From DAIDKA01 sp049792815 (lineage in GTDB: Bacteria; Pseudomonadota; Gammaproteobacteria; Steroidobacterales; Steroidobacteraceae), in the NCBI GenBank assembly GCA_049792815.1, contig JBARBG010000040.1, positions 1 through 15,096 of the forward strand: 15,096 bases of DNA, written 5' to 3'. Below are positions 1-6,714 of this stretch, in pieces (the first letter of the stretch is position 1; every line of letters begins with the position of its first letter). Position numbers and translations under genes: made by a program. A model generated the notes under the pieces. The model saw only the letters and a program-made list of their open reading frames with translations, ran no database searches and had not been told where the DNA came from.

Positions 1-20
1 TACCTGCGGACCTGAGCCAA

Positions 21-49
21 CGGGGGCCGGGATGATACGAAGGGCCCCG
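21..49. repeat. Imperfect inverted repeat downstream of cysS
   Basis: The arms at 21-28 (CGGGGGCC) and 42-49 (GGGCCCCG) pair at 7 of 8 positions around a 13-base loop. The repeat lies just past the cysS stop codon, so on the minus strand it could form an RNA hairpin. No T-tract follows it in that direction, so it is not a standard intrinsic terminator. The rest of bases 1-61 shows no recognisable gene. Confidence 0.3.
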
Positions 50-61
50 CAAACCGTCAAT

Positions 62-1474
62 TCAGGCCCTGCGCCACTCGGTACGCCCTCCGGGCCGGTC
101 CTCCAGGATCACGCCCTGGGCTGCCAGCGCGTCCCGTATCCGGTCCGCCCCCTGGAAGTCCTTGTTCCTGCGGGCCTCGAGGCGCTGGGCCACCAGAGCG
201 TCGATCTCGGCGTCCGTCAGCCCCGCGCCAACCGGCCCGTCCTCGGCAGGGGCTGTGCGCAGGCGCGCCCATTGTTCGGGGGGCAGTTGGGCAACGCCCA
301 GAACCCCGCCCAGCACCCCCAGCTCCGCCGCGATCCGGCCGGCCTCGAGCGCCTTGCCTTCGCGCTTGGCGACGTTCAGGTCGCGCGTCATGGCCTGCAG
401 CACCGCCACCGCTTCGGGGGTGTTGAAATCATCGTCCATGGCCTCCCGGAACGCCTGGGTGTACCGCGTCACCGGCGCCGGCCGCACCGGCTCAACTTCA
501 CGCAGCGCGCCGTAGATGCGTTCCAGTGCGGCGGTCGCCTGGGTGAGTTGGTCCAGGTTGTAGTTCACCGGACCGCGGTAGTGGCTGGAGACCACGAAGT
601 AGCGGATCACCTCCGGATGCCGCACACGCTTGAGCGCATCGACGATCGTGAAGGAATTGCCAAGGGACTTCGACATCTTCTCATCGTCGATGTTGAGGAA
701 GCCGTTGTGCATCCATACCCGCGCGAAGGTGTCGCCGCTGGCGGCGCACGATTGGGCGATTTCATTCTCATGGTGCGGAAACTTCAGGTCATTGCCGCCG
801 CCATGGATGTCGAAGCGGGTGCCGAGAAGTGTCTCGGACATCACCGAGCATTCGATATGCCAGCCGGGCCGGCCCGCTCCCCAGGGCGAGGGCCAGGAAG
901 GCTCACCGGCCTTGGCCATCTTCCACAGCACGAAATCCAGCGGATCGCGCTTGGTGGCATCCACGGCCACGCGTTCCCCGGCGCTGAGTTCATCGACCAG
1001 CTCACCCGATAGCGCCCCGTAGCCCGCGAACTTGCGCACCGCGAACATGACATCGCCGCTGCTTGAGACATAGGCGAAATCCTTGGCGATGAGGCGTGCG
1101 GTCATCTCTATCATGCCCGCTACGTGAGCCGTCGCCCGCGGCTCATGGTCCGGCCGCAGGATGCCCAGTGCGTCGTAGTCACGGTGCATGTAGGCGATAT
1201 AACGCGCGGTGAACGTGTCGATGTCTTCCCCGCGCTCCGCCGCGCGCTTGATGATCCGGTCATCGATATCGGTGATGTTGCGGACAAAGGTGACGGCCAA
1301 GCCGCTGAACGTGAGGTAGCGACGAATGACATCGAAGGCGATCTTCGAGCGCGCGTGCCCCATATGGCACAGGTCATAGACCGTGTCGCCGCACAGGTAC
1401 ATGCCGATCCGGCCCGGATGCAATGGCTGAAGGTCTTCCTTCGCCCGCGTCATTGAATTGAATATGCGAATCAT
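62..1474 (-). CDS. cysS: Cysteinyl-tRNA synthetase
   Basis: This cytosolic class I synthetase joins cysteine to tRNA-Cys. The protein has 470 residues, close to the E. coli enzyme (about 461). The four zinc ligands that select cysteine are all present at the E. coli positions: C28, C209, H234 and E238. The HIGH motif appears as HMGH at residues 37-40 and KMSKS is at 266-270. The start is supported by the normal family N-terminus (MIRIFNSMTR) and by the fixed distance to C28. There is no clear ribosome binding site before this ATG. It begins 9 bp after the gltX stop, so translation probably depends on ribosomes finishing gltX, and the two genes look like one operon. Nothing is truncated or missing. 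The identification is secure. Confidence 0.98.
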   Translation of the reverse strand: MIRIFNSMTRAKEDLQPLHPGRIGMYLCGDTVYDLCHMGHARSKIAFDVIRRYLTFSGLAVTFVRNITDIDDRIIKRAAERGEDIDTFTARYIAYMHRDYDALGILRPDHEPRATAHVAGMIEMTARLIAKDFAYVSSSGDVMFAVRKFAGYGALSGELVDELSAGERVAVDATKRDPLDFVLWKMAKAGEPSWPSPWGAGRPGWHIECSVMSETLLGTRFDIHGGGNDLKFPHHENEIAQSCAASGDTFARVWMHNGFLNIDDEKMSKSLGNSFTIVDALKRVRHPEVIRYFVVSSHYRGPVNYNLDQLTQATAALERIYGALREVEPVRPAPVTRYTQAFREAMDDDFNTPEAVAVLQAMTRDLNVAKREGKALEAGRIAAELGVLGGVLGVAQLPPEQWARLRTAPAEDGPVGAGLTDAEIDALVAQRLEARRNKDFQGADRIRDALAAQGVILEDRPGGRTEWRRA

Positions 1475-1483
1475 GGCGACAGA

Positions 1484-2872
1484 TTACGCGAAGCGCGCCA
1501 GCCGAGCCTGCGCTGAACCCTCGGGCATGGCGCGCAGCAGCGGCGCGAGTTCGGGCCCATGGGTCAGTCCCGTCAGGGCAACCCTGAGCGGCTGATACAA
1601 AGCCTTGCCCTTGCGTCCCATGGCAGCGCCCGTCGCCGCGGCAATCGCCCGGAAATCACCGGGATGGGCCGCCGCAGCGGACGTGGCTGCGGTAAAAAAG
1701 GCGCTTCCCGCCTCATCGATGACCGCTTGTTCGGCGACCCCGAGGCCCGGTGGGCCCCCGAAGACGATGTCGCGCCACTCCCCTGCGTCCCGCGGCAGGA
1801 TCACATTGGGCCGCACGGCCTCAATGAAGGCCGCCCGGGCCGTGGCGTCGAGCCCCTGCGGCACCTCCGGCCCCAGCCATGCCTGCACTTCGACATCCGA
1901 CATCTGTTTGACCGACTCCTTCTGCCAGACCAGCAATTGCGCCGCATCAAAATGCGCCGGCGCACGGCCCAGGTGAGCCGGATCAAAGGCCCGGGCCATG
2001 GCCGTCAGGTCCAGCAGGCCGTTCTCGGCGCTGGAGTGCCCGAGGCGGAACAGATGATTGCACAGGGCGCCTGCGGTGAAGCCCTGCGCACGGTAGTCGC
2101 GCACCGTCGTCGCGCCATGACGTTTGGACAGCTTCGCGCCATCGGCGCCGACCACCAGCGACATATGCCCGTAGTGCGGCACCGGCAGTGCCAGCGCCCG
2201 CAGCACCAGGATCTGGCGCGGCGAGTTGGTGAGGTGGTCCTCGGCACGCAGGACATGGGTGATGCCCATCGCGGCATCATCCACCGCGTTGCTGAAGAAA
2301 AAGGCGGCGGACCCGTCGGCACGCCGAACGATGAAATCACCGATGTCGTCGCTGAGCACACTTTGCGGCCCGCGCACGAAGTCGGTGAATTCGATCCGCT
2401 CACCGGGTGGCACCCGGAAGCGCAGCGTGGGCAGCAGCCCCGCGGCATGCCTGGCGGCCCGCTGTGCCGATGTGAGATCGCGGCAGGTACCCGCATATCG
2501 CGGCGGTCGGCCGGCCGCCAGCTGCGCCTTGCGGGACACCGCCAGCTCAAGGGGCGTGCAGAAGCACTCGTACACCCGGTCACACTCTGCGAGGGTGACA
2601 AAGTGCCGGGCGTACAGCGCCACGCGTTGTGACTGACGATACGGCCCATGCTCATCCTCGCGGCCGGGACCTGCGTCCCAGGCAAGGCCCAGCCAGGTCA
2701 GATCGTCTTGCAGATTGCGGCAAAACACCTCGCTGCTGCGGCTGGCATCGGTGTCCTCGATACGCAGCACAAAACGGCCGCCGGCGCGCCTTGCCAACAG
2801 GAAGCTGAACAGGGCGGTACGGGCGTTGCCCAGGTGCAGATCGCCGCTGGGGCTGGGGGCAAAGCGCGTCAC
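1484..2872 (-). CDS. gltX: Glutamyl-tRNA synthetase
   Basis: This class I synthetase charges tRNA with glutamate. With the GTG start at 2872 it has 462 residues, near E. coli GltX (471). HLGN (the HIGH motif) is at 13-16 and KLSKR at 247-251. A zinc-site pattern C103-x-C105 ... Y126-xxx-C130 is visible. Full length with a C-terminal anticodon-binding region excludes the short GluQ-RS paralogue. I prefer the GTG start for three reasons: the family normally begins just before TRFAPSP, a G-rich Shine-Dalgarno-like run lies 4 bases upstream, and a -10-like element at 2934-2939 would leave a leader of about 54 bases. An in-frame ATG at 2926 would add 18 residues (480 in all) but has no ribosome binding site. 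Whether it charges only tRNA-Glu or also tRNA-Gln cannot be read from the sequence. It lies 9 bp before cysS. Confidence 0.95.
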   Translation of the reverse strand: MTRFAPSPSGDLHLGNARTALFSFLLARRAGGRFVLRIEDTDASRSSEVFCRNLQDDLTWLGLAWDAGPGREDEHGPYRQSQRVALYARHFVTLAECDRVYECFCTPLELAVSRKAQLAAGRPPRYAGTCRDLTSAQRAARHAAGLLPTLRFRVPPGERIEFTDFVRGPQSVLSDDIGDFIVRRADGSAAFFFSNAVDDAAMGITHVLRAEDHLTNSPRQILVLRALALPVPHYGHMSLVVGADGAKLSKRHGATTVRDYRAQGFTAGALCNHLFRLGHSSAENGLLDLTAMARAFDPAHLGRAPAHFDAAQLLVWQKESVKQMSDVEVQAWLGPEVPQGLDATARAAFIEAVRPNVILPRDAGEWRDIVFGGPPGLGVAEQAVIDEAGSAFFTAATSAAAAHPGDFRAIAAATGAAMGRKGKALYQPLRVALTGLTHGPELAPLLRAMPEGSAQARLARFA

Positions 2873-2876
2873 GGTG

Positions 2877-2883
2877 CCCCCCT
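2877..2883 (-). promoter_or_regulatory. G-rich ribosome binding site supporting the gltX GTG start
   Basis: On the minus strand AGGGGGG is followed by CACC and the GTG at 2872. The upstream ATG at 2926 is preceded by CTGCAAC, which does not resemble a Shine-Dalgarno site. This contrast is part of the reason for choosing GTG. The match to GGAGG is imperfect. Confidence 0.4.
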
Positions 2884-2933
2884 GGGCCGACAGGGCGATC
2901 GTGGCCCGTTGCGAAGATTCGTTCATGTTGCAG

Positions 2934-2939
2934 ATTTTA
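2934..2939 (-). promoter_or_regulatory. Putative -10 element for gltX-cysS
   Basis: TAAAAT on the minus strand (5 of 6 matches to TATAAT) would place transcription start near 2926-2927. No good -35 is seen. TTCAAG lies 18 bases upstream and matches the consensus at only three positions. If this is the promoter, an ATG start at 2926 would be leaderless, whereas GTG 2872 would have a normal leader. Confidence 0.3.
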
Positions 2940-2989
2940 AGACGAAAACCCCGCGACCTTGAAACACCGCTGGGTGAGGGCGGTCCAAT

Positions 2990-2998
2990 TGCTAGAAT
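2990..2998 (+). promoter_or_regulatory. Putative extended -10 promoter for ppiA-lpxH
   Basis: TGCTAGAAT fits the extended -10 pattern TGnTATAAT with 5 of 6 hexamer matches, so a weak -35 could be tolerated. Transcription would start near 3005, giving a leader of about 30 bases before the ATG at 3034. It faces away from the gltX -10 candidate across the 161-bp divergent region. Confidence 0.45.
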
Positions 2999-3033
2999 CC
3001 ACCCCCCAGGCAGCGGATGCGAAGTAACCATAC

Positions 3034-3726
3034 ATGATGACCAGCAGAGGGCTCCTTGCAGTTTTCGCGGTGGCGACCCTGGTGCTCGCGGCGGGCGGCC
3101 TCCCCGGCAGGGCCTGCGCCGCCGATGCGCCGGCCAAATCAACGTCCCTGGGGACCCCGCAAGTGCGCGTCACCACCTCCATGGGCAGTTTCGTCATCGA
3201 GCTGTATCCGGACCGCGCGCCCGTCACGGTGGCGGAGTTCCTGCGCTATGTGAAGGAGGGCCAGTACACCCAGACCCTGTTTCACCGGGTGATTCCGGGA
3301 TTCCTGATCCAAGGTGGAGGCTTTTCCGCCACCGATGAAGCCACCAAGCCTACCCATGGACTGGTGGCCAACGAATCCGGCAACGGCCTGCAGAACAAGC
3401 GCGGCTGGGTGGGGCTGGCGCGCGCCGAGTCCCCGCACAGCGGCAACTGCCAGTTCTTCATCGACGTGGCCGACAACCCGGAACTTGACCCGCTGCCCGT
3501 GCGCTGGGGTTACGCCGTGTTCGGCAAGGTTGTGGATGGCATGGACGTGGTCGACAAGATCAGCATCGTACCGACCGGCGCCGAGGGCAAGTTCAAATCC
3601 GATTCGCCCCTGACCCATGTGGTCATCGAGAAGATTGAACTGCTCGGGGCCGCGAGCGTGCACGAGGAGGCCCCGAGGCAGCTGGCGCCCGCGCCCACCG
3701 GCAATGAGGTGCTGTCGCCGAACTGA
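3034..3726 (+). CDS. ppiA: Exported peptidyl-prolyl cis-trans isomerase (cyclophilin)
   Basis: This cyclophilin-type prolyl isomerase is predicted to act in the periplasm on folding envelope proteins. The 230-residue product opens with a Sec-type signal peptide: basic residue R5, a hydrophobic core at about 7-21, and a likely cleavage after A29 or A30 (ACAAD). The domain spans about residues 43-205. It carries FHRVIPGF at 83-90 with catalytic R85, then IQGGGF, and later QFFIDVADN with the usual downstream GWGYAVFG-type stretch (here RWGYAVFG). The pattern resembles E. coli PpiA. A 25-residue Pro/Ala/Glu tail extends past the domain. Two ATGs begin the frame (3034 and 3037). The first has a weak GAAG 9 bases upstream. 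lpxH follows 17 bp later on the same strand. Pseudomonas has the cytoplasmic paralogue PpiB at this position, so the export signal is a difference. Confidence 0.93.
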   Translation: MMTSRGLLAVFAVATLVLAAGGLPGRACAADAPAKSTSLGTPQVRVTTSMGSFVIELYPDRAPVTVAEFLRYVKEGQYTQTLFHRVIPGFLIQGGGFSATDEATKPTHGLVANESGNGLQNKRGWVGLARAESPHSGNCQFFIDVADNPELDPLPVRWGYAVFGKVVDGMDVVDKISIVPTGAEGKFKSDSPLTHVVIEKIELLGAASVHEEAPRQLAPAPTGNEVLSPN

Positions 3727-3743
3727 GCTCGGAAGGTACCGCA

Positions 3744-4460
3744 GTGAACGAACTATTCGTCTCCGACCTGCACCTGGACGCGCAGTCCACCGCGGCCAAT
3801 GAACGCTTCCTGACTTTTCTGCGCGAGCAGGCCTCTCACGCGCGGGTGCTGTACGTCCTGGGAGACCTGTTTGAAGCGTGGATCGGCGATGACGACCCGG
3901 ACCCGGCCAAGGGCCGGATCTGCGAGGGTCTGCGCCGGCTGACCCAAGGCGGCGTGCCCTGCTTCGTGATGCACGGCAATCGGGATTTCCTGCTGGGGGA
4001 GCAGTTTGCGATGCGCACCGGCTGCCATCTGCTGCCCGATCCGGTGATCGCGACCTTCGATGAAGATCAGGTGCTGCTCACCCACGGGGATGCCCTGTGC
4101 GTGGATGATCGTCCCTACCAGGAGCTGCGCACCACGGTGCGCCAGAGGGCCTGGCAGCGCCGATTCCTGGACCTGCCGCTGCCGACCCGCCAACTGCTGG
4201 CCGGGGAGGCCCGGCGCGGCAGCCAGGCGCATATCTCGCGCACCCGTCCCTACATTATGGATGTCAACGACGCGGCCGTCGGCGCGATCTGGCGAACCGG
4301 TGTCAGCCGCATCATTCACGGCCACACGCACCGCCCGGGCATCCACGCGGGCGACTTCGACGGCCGGGCCGTGCAGCGCTTGGTGCTGGGCGCCTGGTAC
4401 GAAACGGGCAGCTATCTGCTGCGCGAATCCGGGCGCTATGCGCTTCGCGAGCTGAATTAG
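3744..4460 (+). CDS. lpxH: UDP-2,3-diacylglucosamine diphosphatase
   Basis: LpxH splits UDP-2,3-diacylglucosamine into lipid X and UMP, an early lipid A step at the inner face of the inner membrane. The 238-residue product is a calcineurin-like metallophosphoesterase with the metal ligands close to E. coli numbering: D8 and H10 (SDLHL), D41 (GDLFEAW), N79 (GNRD), H114 (THGD), and H194/H196 (HGHTH). The start is a GTG with GGAAGG seven bases upstream, and the family normally begins here. It follows the cyclophilin gene by 17 bp, probably on one transcript. Its stop codon directly abuts the stop of the convergent methyltransferase gene with no base between them. The identification is secure and implies an outer membrane with lipid A. 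Confidence 0.97.
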   Translation: MNELFVSDLHLDAQSTAANERFLTFLREQASHARVLYVLGDLFEAWIGDDDPDPAKGRICEGLRRLTQGGVPCFVMHGNRDFLLGEQFAMRTGCHLLPDPVIATFDEDQVLLTHGDALCVDDRPYQELRTTVRQRAWQRRFLDLPLPTRQLLAGEARRGSQAHISRTRPYIMDVNDAAVGAIWRTGVSRIIHGHTHRPGIHAGDFDGRAVQRLVLGAWYETGSYLLRESGRYALRELN

Positions 4461-5579
4461 CTAGTGCCAGACTTGCCCGGCGATGTCACTTACAAGCTTC
4501 AGCTTTCGCCACTGATCATCCGCCGACACTTTATTGCCTTCGCACGTACTGGCGAAGCCGCACTGGGGGCTCAGCGCAAGTTGCTCCAGCGGCACCCAGC
4601 GCGCGGCGGCGGTGATCCTGCGCTTCACCGACTCGGGATCCTCCAGTTCGGCGCTTTTGCTGGTGATGAGTCCAAGGGTCGCGACTTTCCCCTTCGGCAG
4701 GTGGCGCAGCGGCGCGAAGTCACCGGAGCGATCGTCGTCGTATTCCAGAAAGTAGCCATCGACGTTCACCGCATTGAAGAGCACCTCGGCGACAGGCTCG
4801 TAGCCACCTTCAGCGGCCCAGGCACTGCGAAAGTTGCCCCGGCATACATGCAACATGACCTTCATGGCCGGCGGACGAAACCGGATTGATGCGTTGATCA
4901 GGTCTGCATAAAGACCGACCAGGTGGTCCGGATCCACGCCATGCCGTGAGCGAACCTGGGCACGAATTCCAAGATCACACAGGTATGCAAAGTTCGTATC
5001 GTCGATCTGCAGATATTCGCAGCCGGCATCCGCGAGGTCGCGAATCTCCGCTGCATAAATTTTGGCCAGATCAGAAAAGAACTCTTCGAGATCCGGATAG
5101 GCGGCCGCGTTGATCGCCGCTCGGCCGCCGCGAAAGTGCAGTATCGAAGGCGAAGGGATGGTGATCTTGGGGGTCACCTTCGCCGCCTGCTTCAAGTAGC
5201 GAAAGTGCTCCACGAAGATCGGGGCTGGACGTGCAATCTTGCCTGTGACTTCCAGACCATGCGCTTCCATGGAAATTGGGCCCTCGTGGTTATGGAACTG
5301 GGCCACCACCTTGGGCGCGGTGCGCCGCACGCTGGACAATGCGGTCAGGAAGTCAAGGTGCCAGTACGCGCGCCGGAACTCACCGTCCGTAACCACCGGC
5401 AAACCCATGGCCTCCTGCTGGCTGACAGCCTCCGCGATCACCGTGTCTTCGAGGTGGTGCAGCTCGCTCATTGGCAGACGACCTTGAGCATGCGCGGCGC
5501 GCGCCTGCGTCAACTGCACCGGGCGCAGCAGGCTTCCGACATGGTCGGCGCGAAACGGGAATTGCTGGTTCTGTGACAT
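4461..5579 (-). CDS. MetE-family methyltransferase, catalytic domain only (core-MetE type)
   Basis: The 372-residue protein matches the C-terminal, zinc-binding half of cobalamin-independent methionine synthase. The four zinc ligands are visible as H244-x-C246, E279 and C340, with the same 60-residue gap between the last two as in E. coli MetE (E665, C726). The N-terminal MetE half that helps bind polyglutamylated methyl-folate is absent, so this is not ordinary MetE. Relatives include Bacillus YxjG/YxjH-like proteins and the folate-independent Mes families, and which it belongs to is undecided. It probably moves a methyl group to homocysteine or a similar thiol, but the donor is unknown. The start ATG has GAGGA about ten bases upstream. 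A longer in-frame start at 5672 lacks family support. It is divergent from an Lrp-type gene, its likely regulator. Confidence 0.88.
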   Translation of the reverse strand: MSQNQQFPFRADHVGSLLRPVQLTQARAAHAQGRLPMSELHHLEDTVIAEAVSQQEAMGLPVVTDGEFRRAYWHLDFLTALSSVRRTAPKVVAQFHNHEGPISMEAHGLEVTGKIARPAPIFVEHFRYLKQAAKVTPKITIPSPSILHFRGGRAAINAAAYPDLEEFFSDLAKIYAAEIRDLADAGCEYLQIDDTNFAYLCDLGIRAQVRSRHGVDPDHLVGLYADLINASIRFRPPAMKVMLHVCRGNFRSAWAAEGGYEPVAEVLFNAVNVDGYFLEYDDDRSGDFAPLRHLPKGKVATLGLITSKSAELEDPESVKRRITAAARWVPLEQLALSPQCGFASTCEGNKVSADDQWRKLKLVSDIAGQVWH

Positions 5580-5618
5580 GGGCGACGTCCTCGTTCTTGC
5601 TGTCGTGCACTGTGCCCG

Positions 5619-5633
5619 AATTTTCCGAAAATT
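5619..5633. promoter_or_regulatory. 15-bp perfect palindrome, candidate Lrp/AsnC operator
   Basis: AATTTTC-C-GAAAATT is a 7-1-7 perfect inverted repeat in the 122-bp gap between the metE-like gene and the Lrp-type gene. It is AT-rich within GC-rich surroundings. Lrp/AsnC proteins typically bind AT-rich imperfect palindromes of about 15 bp. Its centre is 47 bases from the methyltransferase start and 76 from the regulator start. A second, weaker repeat (CATGG-ATCGA-CCATG) lies at 5652-5666. No convincing -35/-10 pair was identified for either gene. Confidence 0.5.
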
Positions 5634-5689
5634 AGCTTGCGTAATCAGGCGCATGGATCGACCATGGCGCATGATTCCTTCGCAATTTT

Positions 5690-5693
5690 GGAG
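5690..5693 (+). promoter_or_regulatory. Ribosome binding site selecting the lrp-type start
   Basis: GGAG ends 8 bases before the ATG at 5702 but only 2 bases before the ATG at 5696. The spacing favours the second ATG as the real start. Confidence 0.55.
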
Positions 5694-5701
5694 TTATGCG
5701 C

Positions 5702-6256
5702 ATGAAACGAGCGAAGACGAAGAAAACGCAGCACCAGTACCTTACCGCGACCGACCATCATCTGGACCAGTTCGACTGGCGAATCCTGCGCGCCCTGGCC
5801 GCCAATGCGCGGGCTACGAACGTTGAAATTGCACGGCGCGTCGGACTTTCAGAGGCGCCGTGCTCGCGGCGAATCGCTCGCCTGCAGGACAATGGTGTCA
5901 TCGAAGGTTACGGAGTCAGGCTCAATCCCGGTGCGGTCGGAATTGGCATGATGGCGTTCATCACGCTGACGCTGGACGTCGTGTCGGCGCAGAGCGCCGA
6001 TCGATTCGCGGATCTGGTGCAGGAATCGCCCTACGTCCTGGAGTGCTATGTGGTTTCAGGCAATCAATATGCACTGCTGCACGTCGCCGCCCCGGATATG
6101 CGCACCTACTCTGAATTTGTGCTCGATCGGCTGCGGCGCATTCCGGGGGTCAAGGACATCAACTCCAACTTCGTGATGCGCTTGATAAAATCGGCCGGCG
6201 GACTGCCGGACCTGGCAGCGGCGGCGCGGCAGGAGCCTAGCGCAGCAGACGCTTGA
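5702..6256 (+). CDS. Lrp/AsnC-family transcriptional regulator
   Basis: This DNA-binding regulator probably senses an amino acid or related ligand and controls the divergent MetE-family gene, itself, or both. The 184-residue product has a basic N-terminal tail (about 1-20), then a winged helix-turn-helix at about 21-76 with the family signature LDQFDWRIL, EIARRVGLSEAPCSRR and GVIEGYGVRLNP. An alpha-beta RAM ligand-binding domain follows at about 84-160 (VLECYVVSGNQYALL, PGVKDINSNFV). A short Ala-rich tail ends the protein. The ATG at 5702 has correctly spaced GGAG; the ATG at 5696 would add two residues. Its 3' end overlaps the convergent membrane-protein gene by 20 bp. Family membership is sure. 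The target is inferred from position and the intervening palindrome. Confidence 0.93.
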   Translation: MKRAKTKKTQHQYLTATDHHLDQFDWRILRALAANARATNVEIARRVGLSEAPCSRRIARLQDNGVIEGYGVRLNPGAVGIGMMAFITLTLDVVSAQSADRFADLVQESPYVLECYVVSGNQYALLHVAAPDMRTYSEFVLDRLRRIPGVKDINSNFVMRLIKSAGGLPDLAAAARQEPSAADA

Positions 6257-6701
6257 TCACCAGCGCCATCGGAACGCTGAAGGCAAAGGTGTGGGCCATC
6301 AGGCCGTTGATCACGCTGTACACGGTATAGCTTGGCGGCGCCGGCGAAAACAGCGCCAGCACCACATTGTGCATGACGACCCAGGCGAAGACTCCGTAGA
6401 ACAGCGCGGCGAGCGTGGCTTCGATGGAACGGGCCTTCAACGCAGGCCAGATGAACGCAAACAGGAGGCCCCAGATCACGGCCGTCAGGAAATGGATGCC
6501 CACCCCGAGCGCGAGCGCTGCGGCACCCAGCGTGCGGATTCCGCGGCCGAAGCTGAGCACGGCGGTGTTTTCGGCGATACCCGGGACGGTGGTCAGATGC
6601 AGCAGATGCACCCACACGACGAGCTCGTAGAGCCAGCTGGTCACAGCACCGACCAGTCCCCCCACGACTCCCGCGCGCAGCATTGCAGCCCGGCTATTCA
6701 T
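6237..6701 (-). CDS. Small integral membrane protein of unknown function
   Basis: The 154-residue product has four likely transmembrane helices, near residues 10-31, 57-85, 95-118 and 127-150. Conserved-looking features inside or next to helices include W23, E26, H32, H70, H111 and H137. I do not recognise the family with confidence. It has the look of the YagU-like (DUF1440-type) small inner-membrane proteins, but that is only an impression. It starts 13 bp after the stop of the histidine kinase gene on the same strand, so it is probably the third gene of that operon and may be related to what the sensor detects. No strong ribosome binding site precedes the ATG. Its end overlaps the convergent Lrp-type gene by 20 bp. 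Confidence 0.75.
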   Translation of the reverse strand: MNSRAAMLRAGVVGGLVGAVTSWLYELVVWVHLLHLTTVPGIAENTAVLSFGRGIRTLGAAALALGVGIHFLTAVIWGLLFAFIWPALKARSIEATLAALFYGVFAWVVMHNVVLALFSPAPPSYTVYSVINGLMAHTFAFSVPMALVIKRLLR

Positions 6702-6714
6702 TGGTGCCGATGGC

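Noticed and set aside
1..32. tRNA-like 5' end on the minus strand (TGGCTCAGG followed by GGTA)
   Set aside because: The D-arm resemblance is short, the implied acceptor start (CCCCCGT) and D-loop length are atypical, and the rest would lie outside the window, so it cannot be supported.
32..1012. 326-codon plus-strand open frame opposite cysS
   Set aside because: cysS on the other strand has every catalytic and zinc residue in place; the opposing frame has no family features.
4461..5672. Longer methyltransferase start at 5672
   Set aside because: It would add 31 residues without family similarity and cover the palindrome; the ATG at 5579 has a ribosome binding site.
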